Below are positions 39,101 through 49,009 of a stretch of DNA of 64,000 bases, in pieces. Where the stretch lies: NCBI GenBank assembly GCA_032622095.1, contig CP136062.1:153508875-153572874 (forward strand). Reading direction: 5' to 3'. Every line of letters starts with the position of its first letter. Position 1 is the first letter of the stretch. The position numbers were made by a program, and so were the translations under genes. This stretch comes from Siphonodentalium dalli. Its lineage: Eukaryota; Mollusca; Scaphopoda; Gadilida; Siphonodentaliidae. The notes beneath the pieces were generated by a model, which did not search any database, had not been told where the DNA came from, and saw only the letters and a list, made by a program, of their open reading frames with translations.

Positions 39101-42100
39101 GAGTCGTGACATGGAGGCATGGGGATCCAGGGCAGAGTTATCATAGCATTATGACGTAATGATTTTTATGATCACATGAGTGACATCTATTGAGTTTTAT
39201 TTTCCCTTGTTTTAACATTTATTGTGATATAAAGTTAATGTCACAGACACAGAGTGTATTTGACTATTTTCTCTTGAAATCTATTTCAAATTTTCGAACT
39301 AGCCAACTACAACTAGGCTTACTGGAAACGACTTTGGTTTCATTGGGTGACATCATTTATGAAATTACAACATGCGAGTAATATGGCCGATTTGTGAGTT
39401 CTCTAATTAATTACGACACAAATAAAATGGTGTACCGTGTATCCATATAAGTCTACAATGTTAGCCGACCCAGTAGTCAAACATACATGTCTTCATTAGT
39501 TCCACTCTGTATTCCGTCTTTTAAAATTTCCTCCCTTTGCGACTTGCCGAAAACGCTGCAGACAACAACTTAATCGTAAATTTCATTGCGATTTTTATTT
39601 TTGTTGTTTGACTAAACCTCGAACTTAACGAATAATTGATGATGGAACCCCACGAAACAAAAGTTATTTGCAGTATAAAAGTCCACGCAATGAGTACCGA
39701 TACCGACCCGGTTTGCGGTACTGAACATCAGTACAGAACCGGTACCAAAAGTTGTGGTACCGTCGGTACTTTGACAACCCTGATCATAGTGCGATGGCTT
39801 ACCTTTCTATTTCATGTCTTTCACTTTCTATTTGTTCCAGCTTTCCTAACCTGGCCCAAATGTCATCATGAGTTTTGGGTTTTTCCTCCTCTTGAGAGCT
39901 AATATTATCTTTCGACTGTGCTGTTTTCTTTCTGTGAGAAGTTGTCCGCTTGCGGTGTTTCTCTGTAACAAATATATTTTAGAAAGGCCAGGAAAACACT
40001 TTCCCAAAAACACTACCTTCCTCTATCAAAATCTGCCTTTGAACCATTTCATGATGGGAGCTGCATTCATGCAGTATTAAATATCCTGTGCCAGTGCATT
40101 CTCTTATACAAGCGAGTCTCCCATATATAAGAGAATGCATGGCTTACAAGGTCAAGGTAATTTTTTTTCGACCCATGCATTTTCTTATATATGTGAGGCT
40201 CCCTTTGGGAGACTAGCATATATGTGACCCGCCATATCAAATCCAGTCGTAAGTCGGGATTTTTTTACCCTGTGCCAATGCATTCTCTTATATATGCGAG
40301 TCGACCATAGGTTGTCTCGCATATATAAGAGAATGCATTGGCCTAACAATTTTTTATCATTTTTTTAAAATAAATGTTTCTTACAATTTTTAGGACATAA
40401 AATAAAAAACATCCATTACCCTGCAGGGAGCCCCACACATATATAGAAGCATATAGAAGAGTGTCGTCTGCTCATGTTTGTCTGGGGCTCTGTATGGGTG
40501 AAATTATAAAATTGTTAAAGAATACAAGAAAAAATTATTAAAATTGTAAAAAATTGTTAGGCCAATGCATTCTTATATATGCGAGGCGACCTATGGTCGA
40601 CTCGCATATATAAGAGAATGCATTGGCACAGGGTAAAAAAAATCCCGACTTACGACTGGAATCACTGGATTTGATATGGCAGGTCACATATAAGAGAATG
40701 CGTTGGCACAGGGATTTCACAAAATTTCAGGAAGCTCCTGTCATGAAAGGGTTAAAACATTTCCCACATGATGAATATATGTACACAAATTTATTCGCAG
40801 CAAGCAGACAATGGATTAGTTTGAAAGTGATGTGAAACACTCACCTGGGGTGATTGAATGGAAATAGAGAATAAGTTTCATATTCATAAAATTTATATCC
40901 AAATTGACAGAACACAATGTCAATCTTACAAATGAATTCATGGACCAGCTCAGATGGCGACTTGGGAGACATCTTCTCCCTAAAATGTCCCACTTCTCCA
41001 TATTTTTGTCCCAGGGAGAAGTGACCCTCTCTCTCTCATATAACAGTATTCACATGTCCCAACAGCATATTTAAAGTATATTTACTGATTATAATGGTGT
41101 TCTTAATCACTAGAATGGTTTTATAAATGAGCTCTTGTGTTGCACAATATTTACTGGATTATAGAATGGTACTGCTTGGGGTGTAAATTGAACTTCTACC
41201 ATAGTTTCTTCAGTCCACTGCTCCCTTATAACTATACTGGGAGAAGTGACTTCTCTCCCAGTTTGAAACCTCTGGGCTGGTCCCGGAATGAAATTCAATG
41301 AATTACATGGAATGACTATCGTTGGTAGAACAATTGCTGTTTGTTTATTGCTAATAAATTCATTCTAAATTAGGGTAAGAAGTGATTGTTTACAATTGTA
41401 CATACTTCAGACTTTGTGAATTTGGAAATTGGTATAGTTGGAATTTTAAGTAACATTATGTGAATGCCGAATTCTTAACCAGGGTAAGTGCCTGGGTACT
41501 CACTTACAAGCCTGGAAATAGTGTGTCTGACATTTGCGGGGTAGCATTACCAAATTCACCCTCTGGGGACCACATTCTGCTTAGGCCTCACCTTCTGGGA
41601 ATAATCCATAGTCTCAAATTAATATTGTTTTTAATTAATTTTTCCCTTTTTCTATATCCCTGATTTGCAGAAGGTAAAATGCATAATCAAGGTGATTAAT
41701 GGATGAACATCAACTTCAACAGGAGAACTTTAATCTTATCCTAGGTCTCCCATAGCAGCTAAGGTCTAAGCAGAAAGAGGTTCCCAGGGGGTGAATTAAG
41801 TGATGCTAGCCAGTCGTCATTTTAATGGTAACAACGTGTGATGTCTGACAAGTTTTTTCTAAAACACAACATGTATTGTTTTTTTAAGTTACAAACCTCT
41901 CCATGTTTTATCCTCCTCTTCTGTTACAATCTCATTGATTTCTTTTATCTCTGACTTGTCCTTGAGATGGAATGAGGAATGAGAAGCTTGTTAATGTGGA
42001 ATACAATATGTATCTGGGTCATAAGTTTACAAACATTTTATCGGAATTGCACATGTAGATACATTAACATGTAAAAGCTAAAACTAGGGATCTGCGAATC

Positions 42101-45100
42101 GGGGATTTTGCATCGAATCGAATCTCTTTCCTGATATCGACATCGAATCGAATCTCGAATCGAATCAGCTAGTGATTGACATTGTTTACCAGTGTGTATT
42201 TCGGTGTCTCATGGACAAAAAAAACTGCAAAATTCACTAGATACTATATAACAATGTTAATCTCCTTAAACATCCGTCGGAACTTTTTTTTAGGAAAATC
42301 ATGACATAGGCACTCTCAGTCTCATGGAGGGTTTGGGATATTGTTGCATTGAATTGATATCTAGCTGTGTCATGACGAACATGACACAAGAAGTGACAGT
42401 AAGAGACTTAAAGACAGTTCAATCAACGCATCACAAACCCCATGGAATGGAAGTCACTTGTCTACATTATTTAATGAAGATAATAAAGATTTGACACAAG
42501 TGGACATGGGTACACCATTCCGCTATATAATTGTTGTAGTCCGATACCAATGTTAGTTATCTGTTAAACTGTTCACCCCACAATAGCTCAAACACCTACA
42601 TCACATATTCACAGTAGTTGTCTTCACGGAGGGGGTCCCAGAAAACAGGCACAAATTACAAGTGTTAAATGTTATCAACAAGATTTAACTGATCGAAACT
42701 TGGTGCAACGCGCTTGATTTCCCGGGGAACAGAAACTGAAATTAGGTAATTTATAGGAATTCTGCCGGCATTGTCGCAGATAACTGGTGACGTCTATTTA
42801 AGAATGTAATAGACCGATTGTTCTAAGGTTTCTCACCGTTTGTGTTCATTCCAATCTATGTTTTGTCGCTCATAACGGCGGCTGACATTGAATTTTTTTC
42901 ATATAATCTGAATAGGATATCTGAAGTTCTAAACATAAGGTAATCAAATATATGCGGCGATTGATCACCGTCATGGTTGCGATCAAAGCACATAATTTGC
43001 ATAATGCGCATGTCTATTATGAACAGCATACATTCAAAATTACCTACGTTGGCTAACTTGGCAACCTTGTGATTCAATTTTTGTGACTTCAGGTCATTTG
43101 GCATGTGTTATCTAGATGCAAAAAAACGAGACTACACCAAAGTAACACCGATTCGAAAATATCCGAATCGGCAGAGCGATTCGGTGTCGATCTCAAATCG
43201 GGTGCCCGATATCGACATCGAATCCAATCTCGAATATTCGCAGGTCCCTAGCTAAAACATAGTATTACATGTATTACTAGTACATATCTGTGGTTCACAT
43301 GCTTGCATTTTCCATGTACATGTATACATGTATAAACAATGTATTTCACAAAATTATCATGTTAGACACAGTGAATATTGTTTTATCATTACGTGGAAGT
43401 TCCGTTATTTTCAATAAAATTCAAATGTTCTTTTCTAACTTCAAGGGAATTGTTTTAGGAATTTACAAATATTTCTAGTTTCTTGATGGGATATCAGATT
43501 CAGAATGTGTTTCAAGTGAACAATCTTCAGACCATTGCAAAATATTGTGTTATTCTGCTCTCTCAAAGTATTGTATAAAAGGACAGTCTAATATAAAGTG
43601 CATTTGTTCTCAACTTGTTTTGTGCAATTAAACCAATACTAGTAATGTTTTGTCAGCATCTTTGTTGCTGTATCTTCCAGCCTAATATTTTCATCGACAT
43701 TGTTCTTCAAACCTTCGACTTGTTCTACACTCATATATGCCAGCCAATGTGTGAGTTCTTATTGTATAAATCAATTGATAGATGTGGATATTTGAATTTC
43801 TGGATATCCTGTAATACTCTGGTCTTTCTCTCATCAAGGGGAGACTACATTCCCTACAAGTTTGATATATGTGCGCATTCCCGGATTCCCATGCCATGTT
43901 TGAACTTGAACACCACTTGCAGGCATAAATGCATAGATTGTTGTGTATTACTCTTTATCATGATGGATACCCTATTAAATGTAATCTGGCATACCCTTGT
44001 CATTTACACTTGTATTCCATACCATGGTTATAATTAAGTTTTCTTTCTCATGCATTATACAATGTATGTATACGCTTGTTTTCTTGTTGGTTTGGTTTCA
44101 TTTAGTCCTATGTCGCATGCATGTGGCTATTGGATGTACATATTTATACATCAAATGTATATGGTTTGTTTATGTGACGGTCCAAATGTCACATGCTTAT
44201 GGTCAGGTGCTTATATGTCTTAATTCATTGTCATGCTTACATGTATGTTACAAGCAAATGGATCAATAATTCTTGAAATTTATTGTGTTTCTTTGTGTTC
44301 GCAGGTTGAAATAATAAACAATTGTTCAGCAACCATGGTGTTCAGCATTTAATGTACACCTGAAACAAAACCTCAGGTAGGCTTGAATGAAACTCACCTC
44401 TGATATATTCTTCAGTTCAGTCGTGAAGTCCAGCCTTGGTTCAAGCAGCTTTTTCTGTGAGGACAATTCTGACAAAGATTGATTTAATGCTGCAACAAAG
44501 AAAAACAGAACAGAATCATTATACACAGTTGACAAAAGTGTGCTACCAAAAAGTTAACACAGTCCATTTGTTCTACTATGTATATGATAGTAATAATTTA
44601 GTCAAAGCTAAATAAAACTTTACATCAAATTATTCAATATCAATTATTTTAGTGTGCAGTGAGAGAGAGAGAGATAGAGAGGGGGAGGTGAGAGAGATAG
44701 AGAGGGGGAGGTGAGAGAGAGTGAGACGGAGGGAGAGCGAGAGTTTATGCCCCAACTGAACACTTAACTTCTTAAACTTCATTAGGGCATTATTTTCAGT
44801 GAATTAGATAAATTTGGATGTCATCAGGAAGTCAGATGTCTTCAATTGTGTTCCAAACAGTACAATACATGATGGAATTTAGCAGACATAAGTATTATAT
44901 TTATCTTATGAGTGCATTATTTATTTAGTGACCTAAGTGGTACCAGAGATAGTGAACTAACACAGAGAGAAAACAAACCAATAGATGAAATAAATATATT
45001 TTCTGTAAGCAGTTACATTTTCTGCATAAGGGTATCATTCATATCATCGGGAAGTTAAGAATTTTGTTTAAAGGAGTGGTGCATATTTGAGACTTGAATG

Positions 45101-48100
45101 AGACTACAGTTTTACAGAGATGGAGAATCAAATCAGACCATTTGTTCTGAGACAATTTATTTTATGCAACTACATGTACTTATCATTGCTTTTATACTTA
45201 TAATATTCACCTCAAGTCTTGATTGATGCAGGGTGTCTTAGTACTAAATATGATATCAATGACATTCAAAAGGTGGTGCATATCAGAACATAACATGATA
45301 TTACTGACTTTTGAATACTTACACTTTATTCTCCTGTCCACAACATCTACAGCATCTTTAGCTGATTTATCAGCAAACCAATTGTCACCTAGTAATACGA
45401 GTATCTCATTGGTGTGGACTAGTTTGCCTGGCATGAATGCCAAGGAACCAAATGGAACCTGCAATATGTAACGCAGACCTATCAATATATAGCAGAAATT
45501 TCTTTGGCGTGGACAAAAATATTTTCAAAGCAAAATTAAAGACTTTATTTCAAATTGAAACAAATAGCAGTTGCATACCTTACTCATATTTAAATTTGTG
45601 CAGTTTTATTTCTCACTCAGTCTTGAATAGGTTGCTGGGAATATATGGTATTCAAAATAATATTCAATTGGACCTCACTATTCAAAACATATTCGATTTG
45701 ACAATCGGCCGCAATTTATCTGTCGAATATCTCTGTGTATCTGCATGCATGTGAGCTCTTGTTTGCACATACAGAATACTCATGTCATAGTCCTTCCATA
45801 GTTTACTTTTTTTTCGCCTCATCATTTTAAAAATATTTTATTGACACTGTCTATATGTTATTAGTGTGGTTATGGTATCCCAATATGGGCATCCACCAGG
45901 AAAACATTGGTATAGAAGCTTTTTTGTCATTCTATGCAAGTCCCATGTATAACATAGCCACAGGCGCCCGTATAGAGGCTACTGCCCACATAAATAATAA
46001 GGAGTCTAATGAGATCCCACCCACCCCCCCCATCCCGCCACCCATAGTATCTTATGCGCCACAGGCGCCCGTATAGAGGCTACTGCCCACATAAATAAGA
46101 AGGAGTCTAATAAGATCCCACCCCCCCATCCCGCCACCCATAGTATCTTATGCGCCACAGGCGCCCGTATAGAGGCTACTGCCCACATAAATAAGAAGGA
46201 GTCTAATGAGATCCCACCCACCCCCCCCCCCCCATCCCGCCACCCATAGTATCTTATGCGCCACAGGCGCCCGTATAGAGGCTACTGCCCACATAAATAA
46301 GAAGGAGTCTAATGAGACTCTCCGGGCCACCATATACAGGAACTTGGTCCCTTGACAACCGATTCTGGATCATATAATTCAAGCGGTGTGTTGGCTGTGT
46401 AGCTGAATCATGTTCTCTTTTCCATATGCTTTGGGGAATTTTTTTTACAGTGATATTAAAAGGTTTTTCGACAATATCTGCCATTAGCGACCCCTGAATG
46501 TTTACTCGTCCACATGAAATGGATACTCTTTATACATCAACCCATCAAAAATTGAAGAAATATATTGTATTCATTACATCTTTTTATGACTTACCATTAC
46601 ATCATAAGAAACCTTGTCTGGTAAGGTTTTCAGTCTACACTTCAGGGCATTATAATCTGATTTGAACTTTTCACTGTAAAAATAAAAAGATTAATTTTTA
46701 GACACACATGATATTGTGTATCTGCTAAAAGACAGTTTCTTATCCGAGATGTTTCAGATCCGAGATGTTTCACTTTACACTTGAAGTGTCGACAGACTAT
46801 AATAATCTGTCACTTTAATCTCCGCAGTGTTCAATGTGGGAAGAGGTTACCTGTCTCTTTAATCTTCACAATGTTCAATGTGGGAAGAGGTTTATTCGAC
46901 TATCAGTTATTTATGTGTAAGTACAGTTATTAATACTTAAGCTAAATTTAGAGTAGTCCCATGGTTTCAAGAATTTGTTTTACTCAGGTTCGCAAAATTG
47001 GTATTTGTCTTACCTAGGATGGGCAAATCTTCATCCTTCTTTATATTAGTTGGGGTGATTTCAAAGTTGTCTTTTGGTAAATGAATTAGAGGTGCCACGA
47101 TTATTGATTTTGATAATCGATAATCGGTCGTAAATAATCGACTAGAATCGATTAATCATACCTAATATTAATAACATCAGTGGAAGTATTCCGTAATATG
47201 GCCTATTGCCATATTGGTTGGTGCTGGTTAACCGCTATCGCTGCTTATTTGAGACATCGGCTGATGTAATTTTTATGTTAATAAAGTGCATCATTAGTAA
47301 TGATCGGTAATGACTAATGAGCACAATGTATTCAATACGAGCACAGTTCTTGGCGATGTCATGGTTATAATATTTGTGAGTTCATTGGAACCAACGTAGC
47401 GATTAATTTAATAGCCAAACATACAAGCAATATAAAAGTAGGAAAGCACGACAGATGTTCCTAAAAAAAGGAATATAACGTTAAGGAAACTATAAGTTTC
47501 AGCAAACTTCCAGAGTGTGGATAACAATCACAAAGGTGGGCCCCCGCCCGCAAATTTCAGGACTCAGAACAAGTTAAGTATTTGATAATAGTCAATTTCA
47601 TTCAGCAGTCACCCAAATAAATAACGCAGATTAATCGACAACGGAAATGGTAATCAATTATCGGCTTTATCAACGGTTCATCGATTATACGATTAATCGT
47701 GGCACCCTTAAAATGAATTTTGAGACAATGATTGCGGTGACATTGACAGATATTTGTTTATTTTGTTTTGGTCGATGCAAGCGAAATGCCATTTCGCTGT
47801 CGGCTTGGACGCAGAACACTAAAATATATGGTATCCTTCATTTATGCTTTTTATATAGCATCAGCACCATTGAGCTAGTAATAGTGTTATAACATAATTT
47901 GTTGGTTAATCGTGAGTCTGATAGAATTTGATCGAGTCTAATTTCTCATCTGAAAAGATGATGGAGGTCGTGGCTGCTGCATTTGTTTTTGTCATGTGTC
48001 AACGAGACTTGTCCTACCTAGGTAAAAAAAAAGCCAGTTTAAGTGAACCTTGGTAAATAATATTCCTGTTTTGCAAACCTGGGTAAAATAATTCACAAAC

Positions 48101-48575
48101 ATTTGCAGAATGAGGTCCCCAGTGGGTGAATTTAGTGATGTTATCCCACACAACGGGCTAGAATCAACAACTTCACCCTATGCGAACCTCATTCTTATTA
48201 GGCCTCAACTGCTATGGATCAGATTGAAGTTCCCCAATTGAAATTTATGATGTTCACCCATTAGTCACCTTGTTTATGCATTTTAACTTCTGTAAATTAG
48301 GGGATATAGAAACTGAAGAGAAGGTAAAAAGTAACTAAAATCAATCTTAATTTGAGACTATAGATACTTCCAAGAAGATGAAACCTAAGCAGAATGAGGT
48401 CCCCAGAGGGTGAATCTAGTGATGCTAAATGTCAGACACACTATAACCAGGCTTGCCCAAAACCATCTGATAACGACCAATTTAGCTTTACTTACAGTTG
48501 TTGTATTCTCTCATCAGTGATTGCTATACCCTTCTGTTGTTCTGCCTGAAGGCGAGCAATGTGGGCTGGATCCAT
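23962..48575 (-). CDS. URI1: URI1, unconventional prefoldin RPB5 interactor (nine exons, complete)
   Basis: URI1 is a prefoldin-like scaffold that joins the R2TP/prefoldin-like cochaperone complex, binds the RPB5 subunit of RNA polymerases and helps polymerase assembly (known of the family). Nine exons joined on the minus strand total 1119 nt, 372 residues plus stop; every junction keeps frame. Residues 1-53 form the first prefoldin helix, about 54-98 hold the hallmark FMPGKLVHTNE and LLGDNWFA motifs, about 99-150 the second helix. DIWARLGKLE lies near 182-194, an acidic/serine-rich stretch follows, then IEFSHS, PADIYKQYI (about 287-295) with KSILK, and the terminal KRVSKFKAQR box. All match human URI1 in order. 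It is shorter than human URI1 (about 535), mainly between FSHS and PADIY and before the C-terminal box. An extra small exon in the 11 kb intron 7 cannot be excluded. Introns total over 23 kb and are mostly transposon-derived. Confidence 0.93.
24824..24925. repeat. Fold-back hairpin in URI1 intron 8
   Basis: gattatctcattcgtggcta pairs with tagccacgaatgagataatc, extended outward by ggttttggttga / tcaaccaaaacc. It directly adjoins a family B MITE. Confidence 0.88.
24927..25149. mobile_element. Family B MITE in URI1 intron 8
   Basis: Contains ggagcttcctgaaattttg, tgtgccaatgcattctctc and its inverse; right end abuts ttaa at 25150. The left end is altered by the adjoining hairpin. Confidence 0.72.
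25451..25618 (-). CDS. URI1: URI1 exon 8 (PADIY motif)
   Basis: Acceptor ttttccacag and donor GTAAAA. It encodes NSPADIYKQYIKHTLHKSILK, closely matching human TPADIYRAFVD and RKSILK. It is 56 codons, phase 0 at both ends. Confidence 0.93.
25860..26340. other. GC-rich unclassified segment in URI1 intron 7
   Basis: Distinctly richer in GC than its surroundings. On the plus strand a 49-codon frame from 25911 begins MARNRKAKSTLEMERRKQ and is stopped at about 26058; other frames remain partly open on both strands. It abuts a truncated family A MITE. Possibly part of an unknown retroelement; not recognised. Confidence 0.35.
26345..26706. mobile_element. Family A MITE, left-truncated, in URI1 intron 7
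   Basis: Keeps the unique middle (inverse of 640-800), the right hairpin and the terminal gatggcgggtcaca-type end; the left arm is missing beyond the first palindrome half. Confidence 0.85.
26710..27945. other. AT-rich intron sequence
   Basis: No gene. It contains the palindrome aatcgtacatgtacgatt (27267-27284) followed by cctgtacgat/attatta phrases resembling the repeats at 36164-36298, and T/A homopolymers at about 27808-27850. Confidence 0.5.
27946..28175 (+). repeat. Mollusc-type 'gggtcataact' repeat with cagacgg tail
   Basis: Order: gggtcataact, gaactgtattttggg, aaaatttggtt, then agacagacag/gacggacggacag, then gtgtaccatac and tacacataaa. The same order recurs at 30441-30830. Confidence 0.7.
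28753..29045 (+). repeat. Two tandem 'aagggccataactcc' units
   Basis: Approx. 145-bp units starting 28753 and 28898; both carry cgaactcgat-tgtattttgag and caaatttggtt. Confidence 0.8.
30107..30240 (+). repeat. 'aagggccataactc' unit
   Basis: Single diverged unit (agggccataactctg, gatctgtatttcgg, attttggtgtagatc). Confidence 0.7.
30414..30825 (+). repeat. Tandem duplicate plus acggacag array
   Basis: ccaaaaactatacaggtgag occurs at 30436 and 30591, two units of about 155 bp. Then acggacag repeats about ten times (30697-30765), closing with gtgtaccatacatggtatgg, a near palindrome, and tacacataaa. Confidence 0.85.
30830..31800. other. Non-coding intron sequence
   Basis: No gene or clear repeat family recognised between the acggacag array and the second fold-back element. 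Confidence 0.45.
31805..36136. mobile_element. Giant fold-back element, copy 2 (about 4.3 kb), in URI1 intron 7
   Basis: Ends atagtctggtcgataaa and its inverse ttatcgaccagactat. Arms 31805-33222 and about 34870-36136 are inverted and align with the inner arms of copy 1 (caagatggccaccaaaatgg, ggagcaatgaagtatgc, ttaactgaccattggagc). The centre (33225-34870) is the same kind of tandem array but in one orientation only. Copy 2 lacks the outer sub-repeats of copy 1. Confidence 0.88.
33225..34870. repeat. Tandem array at the centre of fold-back copy 2
   Basis: Same unit pattern as 17770-19440 (cacctcacccatgaccatac, agtcactcc, tgtatacatat). It opens with the taacatatccttgagttatt half-hairpin that in copy 1 forms the centre, so the other half-array appears deleted or never existed. 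Confidence 0.85.
36164..36298 (+). repeat. Compound tandem repeat 'ccctgtactattatt'
   Basis: Seven occurrences of ccctgtactattatt, alternating short (18 nt) and long spacers (aattttgcccccattttccg type). Directly precedes a family C fold-back. Confidence 0.9.
36312..36520. mobile_element. Family C fold-back MITE (near-perfect palindrome), URI1 intron 7
   Basis: The two halves are inverses over about 100 bp each (taatgccctaagtaatcg at the end; ggaaagctct around the centre). A second copy is at 53141-53346. It lies about 100 bp from the exon 7 GC donor. Confidence 0.92.
36618..36810 (-). CDS. URI1: URI1 exon 7, ending at a GC donor
   Basis: Acceptor cattttcag. It encodes a Ser/Asp-rich linker (SSERSSDSDDS) and ends with LIEFSHSLSPQ, which resembles human PTIYFSHTVEP. 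The reading frame stops four codons beyond the exon. The best donor is CAG followed by GCAAGT, the standard context for a minor GC-AG intron, and it gives phase 0 as exon 8 requires. Confidence 0.87.
36958..37309. mobile_element. TTAA-flanked MITE with family A-like hairpins, URI1 intron 6
   Basis: Ends CCCTTTACCCAACA and TGTTGGGTAAAGGG with intact TTAA at 36954-36957 and 37310-37313. The interior holds two copies of the aatgcattctcttatatatg palindrome as in families A and B. Confidence 0.85.
37459..38281. mobile_element. hAT-like element, URI1 intron 6
   Basis: Terminal CAGGGTTTCC / GGAAACCCTG with acttcat duplicated at 37452-37458 and 38282-38288. Interior has no transposase. Confidence 0.75.
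38599..39782. mobile_element. hAT-like element beside URI1 exon 6
   Basis: Terminal CAGGGTTGTCAA / TTGACAACCCTG with an exact 8-bp duplication atcatagt (38591-38598, 39783-39790). Subterminal repeats of ggtacc. It is about 1.2 kb and non-autonomous. Confidence 0.9.
39803..39962 (-). CDS. URI1: URI1 exon 6
   Basis: Acceptor tttgttacag and donor GTAAGC. It encodes a basic segment (KHRKRTTSHRKK), then DDIWARLGKLEQIE, equivalent to human KELWARLEELERQE. The donor lies only about 8 nt from the target-site duplication of a hAT-like element. Confidence 0.93.
40040..40755. mobile_element. Family B MITE interrupted by a family A MITE, URI1 intron 5
   Basis: Outer ends aaccatttcatgatggg and tcatgaaagggttaa. 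Family B sequence stops at gactagcatata and resumes at tataagagaatgcg on the far side of the inner element. Confidence 0.88.
40223..40688. mobile_element. Family A MITE nested in family B
   Basis: Same structure as 504-948, ends tgtgacccgcc and ggcaggtcaca, TATA on both sides (40219-40222, 40689-40692). Removing it with one TATA restores a continuous family B hairpin. Confidence 0.9.
41502..41850. mobile_element. Family D MITE in URI1 intron 5
   Basis: Opens caagcctggaaatagtgtgt and contains the gcttaggcctcac and gcataatcaagg blocks seen at 21345. Confidence 0.72.
41897..41960 (-). CDS. URI1: URI1 exon 5
   Basis: A short exon, 21 codons plus one base, encoding an acidic stretch with EIKEINEIV that aligns with the human DIREEIK region. 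Acceptor ccatctcaag, donor GTTTGT (less usual at +3, but a valid GT). The phase fits both neighbours. Confidence 0.85.
42086..43250. mobile_element. hAT-like element, URI1 intron 4
   Basis: Terminal TAGGGATCTGCGAAT / ATTCGCAGGTCCCTA with exact 8-bp duplication gctaaaac (42078-42085, 43251-43258). Subterminal clusters of atcgaatcgaatc. It ends about 120 bp before the exon 5 acceptor. Confidence 0.9.
43470..44040 (-). pseudogene. Decayed LINE C-terminal remnant (weak)
   Basis: On the minus strand near 43550-43615 a short frame reads EQMHFILDCPFIQYF, like the H-x4-C end of LINE proteins. Frames around it are broken. A 140-codon plus-strand frame over the same DNA shows no domain. Confidence 0.35.
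44398..44489 (-). CDS. URI1: URI1 exon 4
   Basis: Acceptor tttgttgcag and donor GTGAGT. Starting with the two bases that complete a Ser codon, it encodes the second prefoldin helix, including SELSSQKK and LDFTTELKNI, aligning with human ESRVEFTEDLQKM. Confidence 0.9.
44660..44745. repeat. GA-rich microsatellite, URI1 intron 3
   Basis: gagagaga runs with gatagagagggggaggt repeated twice. Confidence 0.9.
45323..45458 (-). CDS. URI1: URI1 exon 3 (prefoldin core motif)
   Basis: Acceptor tattgcag and donor GTAAGT. It encodes VPFGSLAFMPGKLVHTNE followed by LLGDNWFADKSAKDAV, nearly identical to human URI1. This is the most conserved block of the family (prefoldin hairpin region) and the strongest evidence for the gene call. 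The exon is 45 codons plus one base. Confidence 0.97.
45959..46317. repeat. Approx. 100-bp tandem repeat, 3.5 units, URI1 intron 2
   Basis: Units start ccacaggcgcccgtatagag at 45959, 46060, 46156 and 46263 and differ mainly in the length of a C-rich tract. Their minus-strand frames of 60-76 codons are repeat artefacts. Confidence 0.95.
46595..46673 (-). CDS. URI1: URI1 exon 2
   Basis: Acceptor tttttacag and donor GTAAGT. The exon completes codon 27 (Leu) and encodes a segment containing SDYNALK and LPDKVSYDVM, equivalent to human DNDYNALR and LPDKLSYNIM. It ends in phase 0. Confidence 0.93.
47087..47710. mobile_element. hAT-like element, URI1 intron 1
   Basis: Terminal TAGAGGTGCCACGATTA and inverse TAATCGTGGCACCCTTA with exact 8-bp duplication aaatgaat (47079-47086, 47711-47718). 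624 bp, no transposase. Confidence 0.9.
48085..48454. mobile_element. Family D MITE in URI1 intron 1
   Basis: Inverse orientation copy; ends with gtcagacacactataacc, about 40 bp from the exon 1 donor. Confidence 0.75.
48496..48575 (-). CDS. URI1: URI1 exon 1 (start codon)
   Basis: The ATG at 48575-48573 has G at -3 and G at +4. The exon encodes MDPAHIARLQAEQQ and onwards, matching the human segment that reads DVARLREEQ. It ends two bases into codon 27 before a GTAAGT donor. The 5' UTR and promoter were not identified. Confidence 0.85.
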
Positions 48576-48654
48576 CACTGGGTCACAGACTCAGATGATT
48601 AATTTTGCTCTCTGTTCATCATCCACTGTTCTCGCTGTCAAATAATGGAACAAG

Positions 48655-49005
48655 AGCATCACTATGGTGTGGCAAAATACGTAATGGTAATTCCAACAAA
48701 GAGCCATATCTCTGGTGATAATTGGCAGGCAGAACCCAAAATCAAACCCAAACTTTATCCTCTATAAAATGAAAATTTAGTGCAAATTCCAACAAAAAAA
48801 GGCCATATCTCTGGTGAAAATTGGCAGGCAGAACCCAAATTCGAAATTGACCTGTATTTTGTGCTAGTAAACACTCATACCAAATTTCATCCCATTCAGT
48901 GGAGCCTATCAAAGTTATCATCTGGAAACCAAAAGCGAACGGACGGATGGATGGACGGACGAACGGACGGACTTGAAATCCAATAAACCTTGGCTCGAAC
49001 ATAGA
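48655..49005 (+). repeat. 'ggccatatctctggtg' repeat with acggacgg tail
   Basis: Two partial units (about 48700 and 48798) share gccatatctctggtga and ttggcaggcagaaccca, followed by gaacggacggatgg-type repeats. It sits immediately upstream of URI1 exon 1. Confidence 0.75.
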
Positions 49006-49009
49006 AAGA

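Noticed and set aside
43615-44037. 140-codon Cys/Phe-rich plus-strand frame as a membrane protein
   Set aside because: No start context, no domain, and lies in URI1 intron 4 over a probable LINE remnant read in the other direction.
46006-46484. Minus-strand frames with repeated FLFMWAVASIRAPVAHK
   Set aside because: Translation of the 100-bp intronic tandem repeat; wrong phase for URI1 and bounded by URI1 exons.
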